A DNA stretch of 64,000 bases from Colias croceus (taxonomy: Eukaryota > Arthropoda > Insecta > Lepidoptera > Pieridae): assembly GCF_905220415.1 (NCBI RefSeq), contig NC_059550.1, positions 498,501 to 562,500 of the forward strand. The letters are read 5' to 3'. Position numbers and translations under genes: made by a program. Positions 22,747-35,040 of this stretch are shown here, piece by piece. The notes below the pieces were generated by a model that saw nothing but the letters and a program-made list of their open reading frames with translations, was not told the origin of the DNA and did not search any database. Every line of letters begins with the position of its first letter. Position 1 is the stretch's first letter.

Positions 22747-23132
22747 TTTATTATATGATACGTACTTTGTTAACACACCTATTTTTTTCAGAGGGTATCT
22801 TAAAGAAACTTAGTTCTTTTTTTAAAATAGTCTCATTTAAACAACCATAAACTTGACAATAAAATCTTTTTCCTAGCGAAGATATTTTGCAGTGCAGCGC
22901 GTAGCCATACCTTGTTGTATTTAAATTTTATTATTATAATTTATTATTTGTATATAAAATACAACAAGGTATGGCTACGCGCTGCACTGCAAAATATCTT
23001 CGCTAGGAAAAAGATTTTATTGTCAAGTTTATGGTTGTTTAAATGAGACTATTTTAAAAAAAGAACTAAGTTTCTTTAAGATACCCTCTGAAAAAAATAG
23101 GTGTGTTAACAAAGTACGTATCATATAATAAA
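22747..23132. repeat. 386-bp palindrome made of two degenerate copies of the transposase first exon
   Basis: Two 176-bp arms (22747-22922 and 22957-23132) are identical in inverted orientation around a 34-bp AT-rich spacer. Each arm carries a copy of exon 1 of the neighbouring P-element-like gene, the left on the minus strand and the right on the plus strand, facing tail-out. The copies have ATA instead of the start ATG and GTGTGT instead of the donor GTGAGT, yet the THAP half-frame between is still open (YCQVYGCLNE preserved). They are therefore pseudoexons. DNA like this can extrude a hairpin or give a foldback RNA. Confidence 0.88.
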
Positions 23133-23285
23133 CAAACACCGCTCACAGGAATGGCGCGGGTCGCACAAGATCTCGACAGGCACCAGAGTGGGGACCGAGC
23201 GGCGCGGCGTTGTGTGCGTGCGTACTTACACGAACGGGGGATCGTGGCCAAGCGCTCCGCGTACACACGGCGCGATGTACCTTTA
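23128..23285. repeat. copy B of the three-copy upstream segment
   Basis: From AATAAACAAACACCGCTCAC to CGGCGCGATGTACCTTTATT this stretch parallels copy A, including GTGGCCAAGCGCTCCGC. It abuts the right arm of the palindrome, so exon-1 copy and upstream copy stand in an altered order relative to the gene. Confidence 0.6.
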
Positions 23286-23300
23286 TTCGAATACATCTCT

Positions 23301-24662
23301 CTTTTTACTATGCTTAGTAATGAATTCAGATCTACCTGTTTAATTTTAAGTTAGATATTTGTATTGATGCTGTCTCTATCCTTGAAATTTTTTTTTTTTA
23401 TATATAATGTCATCAAATAGTAAATGTTTAGTAATAGCACAGTAATAGTTCACTGATGATTCATATTAAATTTAGTGTACTTAAGTAATTATTATTTTGA
23501 TACATATATATTAATTTACATAAATTGTTTCATATATCATCCCATTTACTGTATCGCAAATCCATAAATCAATATCAAGTTTTTACTTATCATGGAAATA
23601 AGAAAACAATAATTTCGTACAATTTTAAGTCAAAAAATCCTAAGCAAAACAACCAGAAGCCTTCCATCATGCACGAAACCCCGCTAAACCACACCAAACC
23701 AACGAGTTTCAACATTATTATTCACATCATCTTCCAGAGCATTAGGCAATACACTACCTAGGTATATATATGAAGAAATTCGGCAGTCAAAAGTCTGCGC
23801 AACCCGGTCGATATGGCGCATGCGCTGTTGGGTTCGAATCTAGATCAATAGCACCACGTCACCCCCAGTCTTTGGAGCGTTTACCCCTAACGTTATGATA
23901 GGTCGTTACGTTGCTTGTGAATAGTCGTAGAAAGAACAGCCAGGCTCTTGAGGTCGGGACAGCTTTTGAATATGCCCTGTTTTTTGGCTTTTAGACGCCG
24001 CTTTTTAGACGATGCTTTGCTAAGCATACATTAGCACTGTAGAGAATTATGATTCAAACATGCATGAACAGTATAAAAAAGTTGCTTTTTCTGTCCCTAT
24101 GTCCCTTGGTATGCTTAAATCTTTAAACTACGCAACGGATTTTGATGCGTTTTTTTTAATTGATAGAGTGATTCAAGAGGAAGGTTTTAGTATATAATTT
24201 ATTAGGTTTTAGACAAAGCGAGCGAAGCCGCGGGCGTTAAACTAGTACACTAATATAAGTGATACTTAAAATAGTAATGAGATGGAAAGTTTTGTTGTAA
24301 TACGTAAAAACTGAAATAAATAGAAATATGCTGATCGCAGTTGAAACCTACTTTAGCCTTAGTTATATTGAAAGTTACACTTATAAATATATAAAATAGC
24401 ATTGTGATAAAAGGACTTTAATTAAGAGCAGGAAGCATTTTACATCCGTATTGCCGATTAATATCTATTTACAAGTAATATCGTGATCAGCATGCGCTAG
24501 AGCTCTGATAGTGTCATAATCACTAAACTTTATAGTCTATGATCCAAAATAAGATCGACCTTCATCTATCTCTTTGTCAAATATAAATTTTATTTATCTT
24601 ATAAACAATTATTTTCCCTATCACCAGATGTATTGTTACCTATGTTAAAGATAAGTTGCTAA
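23301..24662. other. AT-rich DNA with a few repeat traces, no gene recognised
   Basis: An NRF1-type GCGCATGCGC is at 23816-23825, followed by a tRNA-like B box (GGGTTCGAATC) near 23830 without a properly spaced A box, perhaps a SINE fragment. The interval also holds the Helitron 3' end at 24.1-24.2 kb. Confidence 0.35.
24070..24245 (+). mobile_element. truncated or diverged Helitron copy (3' end)
   Basis: The 3' end is clear: GCGAGCGAAGCCGCGGGCG, a GC hairpin, then CTAG at 24242-24245 with T following. The 5' limit is uncertain; no TC-TATA-like start was found. Confidence 0.5.
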
Positions 24663-24866
24663 TCAATACTAATATTATAATTAACCTGAAGAGTTTGTTT
24701 GGTTGTTTGTTTGTACACTAATCTCAGGAACTACTAGTCCGATTTGAAAAATTCTTTCAGTGTTAGATAGCCCATTCATCGAGGAAGGCATACCTAAGCT
24801 ATATAATCATCACGCTAAGACCAACAGGAGCGGAGCCACTCGGGTGATACCGCGAAGCACAACTAG
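24663..24866 (+). mobile_element. non-autonomous Helitron copy, plus orientation
   Basis: It begins TCAATACTAATATTATAA after A and ends CTAG followed by T. Its body is the reverse complement of the 16.2-kb copy, with the shared segment TAGATAGCCCATTCATCGAG. Confidence 0.75.
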
Positions 24867-25484
24867 TTTATCCAATAAACTTGTCCCTATCACCAGATGT
24901 ATTGTTACCAGATGTTAAAGATAGACTCGTAGGTAAGTTGATAAACTCAAGTATATCGATTTAACTTTCCAGCATATAAAGATAAGTAAACGCTTACGCA
25001 CTGCGTATATTCGTTTTATCGATCCCTATCTCGATACGAAGATTATCATATTGTTATTTTGATAAACTTTCCTGAATTTTTCGTTATTTCACAACGCCTT
25101 GGTTGAACGAACTGATAAACATTATCAGGTAATATGTTCTTTATGCACATTTTTAACCAGAATCGGGCGTTATTTTTTACACGCTTTATATTAGCTTCAC
25201 CTGTATGTTTGTAACCGACTTCTTTGGGCGCGATTTTGACCCACTTTAAACGGCCAGATTTCGTTCAAACTTTGTAGATTTATTGAGGACCGATGACAAT
25301 ACACTAATTTGATAAAATTTTCTATTTTTCAGTTCGGTTTTCTATAAAAAGCGTGTTTTTTTAGTTTTTTTAAACTATTATTATTGTTATCAATTTACAG
25401 TTTTTAATACTTTTACTATTTATGAATAGTGAAGATGGAATACCTGGTCAAATAATATAATAGCTCGTAGTTAAATATAAGATA

Positions 25485-25675
25485 CTAGCTGCTCCGCCCG
25501 GTTTCACCCCCGTGGCTCCACTCCTGTTGGTCGTACCGTGATGATATATAGCCTATAACCTTCCTCGATAAATGGGCTATATAACACCGAAAGAATTTTT
25601 CAAATCGGATCAGTAGTTCCGGAGATTAGCGCGTCCAAACAAACAAACTCTTCAGCTTTATAATATTAGTATAGA
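25485..25675 (-). mobile_element. non-autonomous Helitron copy
   Basis: Minus-strand TCTATACTAATATTATAAAG start at 25675 and CTAG at 25485-25488, both with the expected flanking A and T. This is one of the best preserved copies in the window. Confidence 0.78.
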
Positions 25676-28600
25676 TGAAGTTCTTATTCTATTATAGGGA
25701 AAGATGGATAGAACAATGTGTGACCTTTCATACTGAATTTTATTCGCATTGGTTGAAAAATTCATAAATACCTACAGCATTACCCTATAGGTACTTTTCA
25801 AATTAGCTAACACAAACAAAAACTACATATCTACCTACATGCTATTAAAACACACAGCACTTTGTTTATTTTTAATTTTCAGGTGTAAAGAGTCATAAAT
25901 GAAATATAATTGCCCGCTACGGTTTTGTCAGCTAAAATTGATGATATACATACAAAAGTTCCGCGCAGATTTTTATATTAATTTACGGCTTTTGTCTTTT
26001 ACCAACATATATAGCATTTAAATATCACATAATACTCAATAAATTTTACGATTAAAAGTATATTTCTTTAGTACTTAAGTATATTGCATTAGATCGTAAA
26101 ATTTATGACCGGAGAAACACAATGACGAAAATATTTAAAAGAAAGATAACGAAGCCAGCAATCAATTATTTTAATATGATTAAATAATAAAGATTAGATT
26201 ATGGAACAGGAACTTGCGATGCGGTTTTTTCAATACATCAATTGTAAGAATAAATATACAACTCTGTTAGTCAAGTATTCCCAATTTTCAAACTAACATA
26301 ATAATATTTAGGTATGAATGTCCAAGAAAAACAAAAAGGTAATAAAACATTCGTCAGATCCTAAACAGAACATAAATATTGTAACTTTAATAAATACAAC
26401 TACCACTTCTATTTACCAACCAAATTCTATCCTGCAAAAAGCACACATAAAAATCTTTTATACGATATTCATATCAAAATACATAATCAAACTCAAGCAG
26501 CTGGCAAATATGATTTCAAAGGATATGATTGCCACCTGTAGCATCTGCTGACATCTCTTCCCACGGTAAGTCAACTACATGAATTTGGTGCACCTTTCAC
26601 AAAAACCGGGTTGAATAGGCCACGCTCCGAAATGGGTTAAGGACAGATTTTATTTGGGCGAGATGCTGTGTCCTTGGTTTATTTTATTTTGTTAGTGACT
26701 TGGTTATGTGTAAATGGTTGGTCAAAACAGTATGATATAAAGGGTGAAATTTTGCGTGAAGTTTTACGACGTAAGTATAGTAATAAGTAGGCAAGCGCCC
26801 AAGCGGATTATTAAAAAGACCTCTAGAACAAGGAATTGTTATGGTGAAGACAATCATGATTACTAACCGTACAAATACAATGAAAATTCTTGAAGAAGGA
26901 AGTAGAAACGTAACAAGTGTTAGAAAATACTAAATTATCAGATATCATAGTTTAAAGAGATATTGATATAAGACAAAGAATATCTCTAATTAGAAAGTTT
27001 TAACGCTTATTAACAATGTCTATACAATATTTACGACACGACGCTTCACAATAGTATAACTTCTGCGTAATTAGACTTCTCTGACATTGAAATAATCATC
27101 AGCAAACAATAAATCGATATCTAGTTGCAATAAGAAAGAGCTACAACCGGGATGCGGAGCGGGGACCGGGTCACGGGGAAATAGGCCAAGGATGCTTGGT
27201 AGCTCAATGTCTTATTGTGTGGATATTACGACATTAGTAAAGAGAGAAGAAGAAATTTGTGCTAAAGGGAGAAAATCGAATAATGTTTGATAGTGGAAAC
27301 GGTTACACAAGTAAGTAAATAAAGAAAAATAACATAAATGCATGGATAATTATAAAGTAACGAAAAACTAGAGTGAATTGAAAAGATAGTGTTGACTGGT
27401 GTGTCCCGCAGTTCCGCCGACAAAGGTCTTTTGCAGCTAACCGTGCATGAGGTTTGGGCTCTTTTACACACATAAGATCAGATTTTCAAAGAATCAAGAT
27501 TCAAGATCCCTCTTGTCACACAAGCCTTTGCCGTATTTTTTAGCAAAGTCTTTGGTATTGAGTTCCTTTAACACTCATGTTTCAATCTGTCATTTTGAAT
27601 CATTTTTTGACTACCTATCTGATTAAATAACAAGCAGATCCGACTTTTCAAACTGTTTTTAAACGGCTTGTAAAAAAAAAACAACAAGAGAAACGGATGT
27701 GAATTGCATCTGCCCTATATCCTGAGCAAAACGGTATCTTATATTACCCGTACTTTTTAGTTCTTACCTTATTTTTTTTCTTCTTGGTAGAATTTTATGG
27801 GACAGAATATCAACATTTCTTTTAATACACTCAGATTAATGAATTACAATAATTTATGACGAATATTACATGTACATGTTATTTTAGACAAGTTAAAGAT
27901 GTCAATAAAGGAATAATTTTAACATTAACCGCAAGAATTCATGATAAGCGAGACAATTAAAAAACCTGACTGTCAATTATTATAATTTGTCACATATAAT
28001 TTAGAAAATGCAAGTTATTGTATACATTTGTTTTTATACAACTTATGAATAATAGATTAAATCAATTAACATATTATTTTTTTACAGATAAGATGGCATC
28101 AGCGTAATAAAATCATCGCTACACATACACGTTTTTGGGAACGTAACTCTAAATTAACGTGACGCATAACCCCGTTAGGGTCTTTTAAAGCCTCACGTTT
28201 TTTACGAAGCTTCCACGCTCCTATCAAAAGCTCCACCCCACACAGCACAAGGACTTGTATCCTTATATAAAAACACGTGCAAATAAATCCTTGACATACT
28301 TTTCAATCCCGTGAGGGTATTTTTTAATAACCGTTGCCATGCGTTATAAAACTGGGCTTTTTGACCTGAGATCGTGCTGGGGCTGTTTATATTGGAAATT
28401 AAATTAAATTTAGTTATGTAAATATACTACGGAAACGCGATTAAAAATGAACTTTTTAATATTTAGTAGGATTATGTCGGAGGCATGGAAGAGATTAATC
28501 AAGGCGACTAGGAAGATGCTAACATGAGGATAACTATAAAATAGTCTTTATTACGTTCTCACAACATTGGCAACACATGCTAATGCATAAGTAAACAACT

Positions 28601-31600
28601 AAAAAATACTGACTTCCCTAAAAAATACATTCAAAATTTGGCTGAATTGCTACATTCTCCACATGAAAACATTGATGAAAACAAGTAATGTCGATGAACT
28701 ACAACACTTCAATAATTAAAACTACAAACGGACGAACTGCCACATACTCAGCTAACATAAACAAGTGACGTCACACCACTAATCACATCATGGCGTTATG
28801 TAATTAAAATTTAAACTCTGTTACTATTTACTTATCTCTGTTATACGTTTGTTTACGCGTGTTTGCATGCCTAATATATCTGTTTTTAATAGATACGCTA
28901 TATTTGTGTTCCAGTTATTATATACTGATAAAAACTCATACTAATTAACTAACACAGTGCTTTTAATAATTTAACGTATATTCGGTTATTATACACCAAT
29001 CACATATTTTCTGAGAAATGTGAGTAGAATGTAGATGCAGAATGCTGATGCATTACGCGATGTCCAAAACTATTCCTGTCAATCTCAAAATTTAACAACA
29101 ACTAAATCCATAATTACCGGGTTGATAATAGAATCAAACTTATTCTATAAAACATTTCGTATAAGAAAATATATTAAAAATGGATAGGGCAGAAAAATCC
29201 TGGCCAGAATACTTTTTGATCACAGTGACAGAGGCCAGCATCACGGGGGATCAATACCCTGTGACCCAGCTACATCCTTGGCCCAGTTCTGGGAACATGA
29301 ATTTAAGATATTGGCAAATATATTTGAGAGGAGGAAGAGCTATCGACCGCTGTATATTGTGGTGGACCTACAAAGTGGCATGAGAAAACTTGTGATGACT
29401 ATGGCAGATCAAAAGTGTAAGGATTGAGTTATGTTAAGCTATTATATCCACCTCATAGAAAAACAACAAGGACAGTGGTCGGAAAGAAGGGTAAACTAAT
29501 GAAGAAAGTCAGAATAAAACTGGAAAAAATGAAATCTAATCCTGTATTTAAAACATAGTAACCAGGTTACGAGATCGATACCCGGGCGTGACCCGGGATC
29601 CTTGTCCCGTTTGGAACCTCAGGGGATTCATGTAACTAACACCAGGTCGTGGGTTCGTCCCCACGAATTATGTGTAGTTATCACGATGCTTTTAGACATA
29701 ATATGCACATTTTTAATAATGTTAATAGAAAATAATATAAATAATTAATTATACAATTTTAATCAATATAACGGTAGGATAAACATTGTAAATAAGAAAC
29801 CTATAAGATCATCCTGCAGTTACTGAAAACATACTACGTTTAATATCAATTAAAATGCAGATAGATAAGAATTACCATATAGTTTTGGAAAATATGGGAG
29901 TTTTTAATATGATTGCACCTTCAGTACAAGATCACAGAAATAGACAAAAGTTACCGGAATAGTTTCGGAATATATTTCGAAATATACATCAGAATCTGTA
30001 GATGTTTCATAACTTTCATACACAAGGTCAGGTGGGAATTACTAAAGCATGTCTTCTCGAGTCATTGCTATTACAATCACACCGCAACCATACTGTAGTT
30101 GAGGAAAACCTATCGAATGATACGATTAATTATTTTCCTCGCGTACTGCGCAGTTTATAAACATTATATACTATATTATATGGGCTTGAGTATATTTTTC
30201 CTACTCCATATCTACTGCGGTTTACCTGTTTTTCGAAGCGCACGTTGATTTTCGTAATTATTTTTCGTAATTCGGTTTGTGTAATTTTTCTGCAAACGAT
30301 TGCGAATATTTCATGTGCTGATTGCTTCCTAATTGGTATGAGTTAAGGATTACAAATATATTATAAAGCTTATGGAATAGATAAGGTATGAGGGAATTGT
30401 TTAGAACCTAAGTTCTTCGCAGGTTGCGAAGAACTAAATAGCATAGCACTAGCTTCTAAATTTTCTTTCTACATCGTGAAGATTACAACTTCAGGTAAAA
30501 TTCCTAACATTGATGAAATCCATTTCCTAGTACCTATATTGGACTAACCATTTGCCTAAATAAAACACGGTACACATAACTTAAACATTGTAAATTGTTA
30601 TCAGTTGCAAATGATAGTATATGTAGATAAGAGATAGCGAATATTCCACAACGTTGATGCTAAGCGGACAAGCGGCCTTTGTGCTGTAGACAGCTAGGCA
30701 TTGTGTGCGTTTGGGTTCCTCAAGTCAGGAGTGAGAGCGGAACGAACCCTAGTATCTAATCTGTACACACACATTTGTGGGAAGAATAGTTCAACAAAAT
30801 CGTAATTTTTTTATTCGTAATCATATCAATAAATAAGAGCTTAATTGTTTATAGTAATGTAGAATTTTGTAATGCATATTTGATGACACTAGAGTGTAGT
30901 GGCCTATATGTGAGAATCCTAAAAGAATGTATAGCTATAAGTGGTTTGATAAATTACTCTGATTTTGTATGGAATTTGAGAAAGTTCTTTCTCTATATCT
31001 AAAAATTAAAAAATCATCGATTTCCCTATTTCATTCCTTATACTTTCTGTATAAACCATAGCTTCTTATCATACCTTCAATAAATTCTACTTAGACCTAA
31101 TTATCATATAAGAAAGTAATCCCTATAATTGACGTAGCCAAATTAAAGATAACAGTATTATCATCACCTCATTTATTCGTTAGGTCATTCTACCTTAATA
31201 TCTTTGAAGACAATTAATAAAGTGGAATGAAAACAACACGCAATATACTGCTCATACAAAATATAGAAACACCACAGTTTATGTTTTGATAAGGATTATC
31301 AGAAAAAGGGTATATTTAGGAATAAATGTTAAACCTCGAGGTTTTTAGATCCTAATTTTAATGTTCTAAATTCAAATTGAGTTTATATACCTCTATAAAA
31401 TACATTAAACAGTAATAACTAAAGTGTTTCGATTTTTTCCATGAGAAGTATAAAAATATTTGACGTCGTTTGGAGGTCATGTGATCAAGCGTGGCTTTGT
31501 AACGAACAGAGGGGCTTTGTGCTCATATCCTTAGATACGCTTGTGGTTTATGTCATAGAAGGAAGCGATTTTATTATTAGGGGTTATATTAATTATATTA

Positions 31601-31963
31601 TAATCAATTAAAAGATTTATAGTTACGGTGTGACAGTTTCATGCAAAAACCATTCTTTGAAAGTAAGTAATTTTTTTGTCTATACTCACGCTTTCAGTTA
31701 AAATTTATTACAAAAATATACGAATTAAATAAATTAAATTCGAAGACTGTGTTTCATAAAAAGTAGGCAAAAAATGACGTATAAAATGAATTCAAAAGAT
31801 ATAACACGGAACTCAAGGCAAACTAGGTTTCAAATACAGTCCTCGAATACAATTATTATGCTGTTGATAAGTTCGCATTTGCAAATTCACATGAAAAAGC
31901 GCACTATAATTTACATTTTAACAATTTATACATTAGAAGTCACTATTTTAATATCCTATCCTA
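25676..31963. other. 6-kb AT-rich stretch without recognisable genes
   Basis: No coding exon stands out. A TGACGTCA is at 28766-28773. Two tRNA-like arms near 29575 and 29645 (GTGGGTTCGTCCCCAC forms a T-arm-like stem) suggest an old SINE fragment. The 67-codon frame at 29180 is less AT-rich than its surroundings but has no recognised domain. Confidence 0.35.
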
Positions 31964-32190
31964 TCCTACTAATATAATAAATGCGAAAGTTTGTGGTGAA
32001 AGGATGTGTGTGTGTTTGTTACTCTTTCACGCAAAATACTACTGAACCGATTACAATGAAATTTAGCACACATATAGAGGGTTACGTGGATTAACACATA
32101 GGATAGGTTTTATCCCGGAAATCCCACGGGAACGGGAACTATGCGAGTTTTTCCCTGAATACGCGGGCGAAGCCGCGGGCGGAAATCTAG
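31964..32190 (+). mobile_element. non-autonomous Helitron copy, second subfamily
   Basis: It starts TCCTACTAATATAATAAATG after A and ends with the hairpin GCGGGCGAAGCCGCGGGC and CTAG, followed by T. The copies at 54.2 and 55.9 kb belong to the same subfamily in reverse. Confidence 0.78.
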
Positions 32191-32630
32191 TGAACTAATA
32201 AGCCTTGTTTACTCAGGATCTAAGACTCAAACTCCTAACAAACCATCTTAGGTATACTCCGACTTTGAATCGGTAGTACGTCGTAAAACTATGTAATGAC
32301 GATTCAAAAATACTTCTAGAAGAATCGAATAAATAAACATATGAGTTTGAGTTCACTTCCGTTTCGATAGCTCACATTATATAACAAGGCAGTACCGGTG
32401 TAGAAAGGCGTGGAAGCTGCTATGTGCATACTGCATGCGTTGAACCCGCCGAGGAAAACGAATGATGACCTCAGAGGATAGTAGCCTATACATTATTCAT
32501 ACAAGAACCACTATATTTGTTGCCTTACTACGAGTTTTGATTAGGAAGAAATAACTATAGTTAATGGCATACCACACACAAAATTGACTTATAGATCATA
32601 CAGAATACGTACGTAATACGTAATAATAAA

Positions 32631-32816
32631 CTAGCTGTTCCCCGCGGTTTCACTCGCATTGCTCCGCTCCTGTTGGTCTTAGCGTGATGATATATAACCT
32701 ATAGCCTTCCTCGATAAATGGGCTATCTAAGACCGAAAGATTTTTTCAAATCGGACCAGAGATTAGCGCGTTCTAACAAATAAACAAACTCTTCAGCTTT
32801 ATAATATTAGTATAGA
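32631..32816 (-). mobile_element. non-autonomous Helitron copy
   Basis: Same subfamily as the 16.2- and 25.5-kb copies; CTAG at 32631-32634 and TCTATACTAATATTATAAAG from 32816 on the minus strand, with a small internal deletion in the AGTAGTTCCTGAG region. Confidence 0.78.
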
Positions 32817-34990
32817 TTTAATGTACTTTAATTGTGTAAAGTAATAAGGATAATTTAAGCGTTTAGATTATACCTACAATGTATTGGTTACTTTTATGAG
32901 AATAATTATTACACATAGTTGTTTTCAAATTGATAATTGTTACTTGATTCATTCCTCATATTTATTCGAAGAGAAAGATTTATTTGCAAAACTTTAATTT
33001 AACTTGCATGCCTAGACATTTTGTTGAATTTTGGAAGAAATCATAACCCATACTATTATTCAATGAGTATAAATTCAGTAAAGAGTGAGCAGCTAAAAAT
33101 TGAACAGACCAAAATAACAATAATCATTATCATAATAATATAATCCCTGTTTCCTCAATAACAAATCAGAGGCGAGGAAATAACGAACAACAATATTAAT
33201 TAGTGTTCCAATAATATCATATCAGACTAAACACAAAAATATTACAAAAATAAACAACTTAGTTAAACACACACAAAATTATAAAGCAAAATACGAACAC
33301 GTTTCAACACCAAAACAAGAACGACCAAAAACACCTGAATAGCCAATACAATCATCGATTTAGGAACAGTTTAGTCTATTACAGAAACAGCACGTGCAAA
33401 ATGACCTTGAACAGAGCAAATATAGAAAACACAAGGGTTAGATAACACCGGTGATGTAATGAGGAGGCTCTCTATGAATATTCACTTATTTTGATGAGCG
33501 TAATGAGCTGGAAATGCTATCGTATGCATGTTTGTATGATGGTCATGTCATACCCATTAATACTATAAATGCTGTGGTAAATATATCTATCTATTTGTCT
33601 GTTATAACGTCTAAATCTGGAGAAATTCTGATGAAATTTGGAATAGAAATAGATCAGACCTGAAGCAAGGATGAAGATACTTTATGTCAACCAAAACTCG
33701 CAAGAAAAATGATGACAGGATAAATATATGAATGGCTATCACGCAATAACGTGAAGGACACGCGAGCGAAGCTGTGGGTGAAAAGTTATATGTAATAAAC
33801 ATCTTGAGTTATTGTATCCATATAAGAATTTATATGATGGTCTTAAATGGTGATTAAAAGATCCAAGTCTAATAAAGCAGGTAAATTGTAATTAGTTTAG
33901 AAGTAGAATCTAGTCGATATATTACGAACTTATTTAATCAACAAGTGTGTGGTGTAAACGCAAAGGTATAGAGGTAACAGATGTTCATATCGTACAACCA
34001 ATATATTGATAAAACAGTCTATTTATGGCCAGTATTGATAATAATTTATAACCAAACAGGACGGGTAATGTTCATAGCGAAAATATTTAATTATAATATT
34101 CTTCTCATTATCAATTTTACTGAAATACAAGACGGGCAGACTATCTGTATAATTTTGATAAGATTTCCAGCATGTTTGTCACCACCGTTCTTACGCAATA
34201 TTATAAGTTCAATGGACATTTTCTTGCATGCAATACATGAAAATTTTCAAATTATGATTCATGGTTTTATATTTTGGTTACTAGAAAGATCACGATATTT
34301 CAAACAAAAACATCTATACAATGTACTAGATCGCATCAATACCAGCAATTCACACCCTCCACATTTGGAATTATCAGACCATTATCACGTACGATGCATA
34401 TTTGCGTAATATATCTGTACGCTGCAAACATCCGGCTAAGACGTCGAGCACAATCGAGTTCAAGCGATACGCTGGTGGAAAGTTCCTAGGGTGATTGCTT
34501 ATCAGCCACGCGAGGCGGCCGTGGTGACGCAGCCGACAACAGAACAAACGTAATCGTGTACATGACAGTTATATGAACTGCGAGACGCATTTGAAAGGAA
34601 TTGTCTATGTTATGATTCACTTGCCTAGAAATGAGCAGCTGGTTTCGTAGAAATCATTTAAAGAAGGTCACAATTTGTACCCTTGTTAACTTATCTTACA
34701 GGTCTATTAATGACTTCGTAAATAAGGAGTTGGGATAGTCCATGAGCTCCAATTATACTACAGATAGGTACAATTATCCACGTATATGAATTACTTATTA
34801 TTAGTGTGCATTTATCATATTTAACAGCAGTCCAAAGTGATTGAACCCACAAATCGTGCAATCACGACAATGTAAGGAAACATGTCAAAATAAACATAGA
34901 CAGTAGGCAGTCATGCAATGATGTGTAAGAAACGAAACGCTGTCACAATTCCGCAGCACGATACGGCGATGAGTGGGTGTCTAACAAACA

Positions 34991-35040
34991 ACTGATAAGA
35001 TGCCATCGTTATCAGGAGCTGATAGTGGGCGATTATCACG
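34991..35040. promoter_or_regulatory. cluster of four GATA-factor motifs
   Basis: Within 50 bp occur CTGATAAG, TTATCAG, CTGATAG and GATTATCAC, all containing GATA or its complement in good contexts. Such density is typical of insect gut, fat-body or blood-cell enhancers, but function is inferred from motifs alone. Confidence 0.35.

Noticed and set aside
23800..23850. Possible tRNA (GGGTTCGAATC B box)
   Set aside because: No A box at the right distance and no acceptor stem.
29570..29665. Possible tRNA (T-arm-like GTGGGTTCGTCCCCAC)
   Set aside because: The T loop is one base short and the other arms are missing; it is probably an old SINE piece.
33981..34409. 142-codon plus-strand open frame
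   Set aside because: Rich in I, F, N and Y as expected from AT-rich DNA, no domain, no supporting splice or start context.
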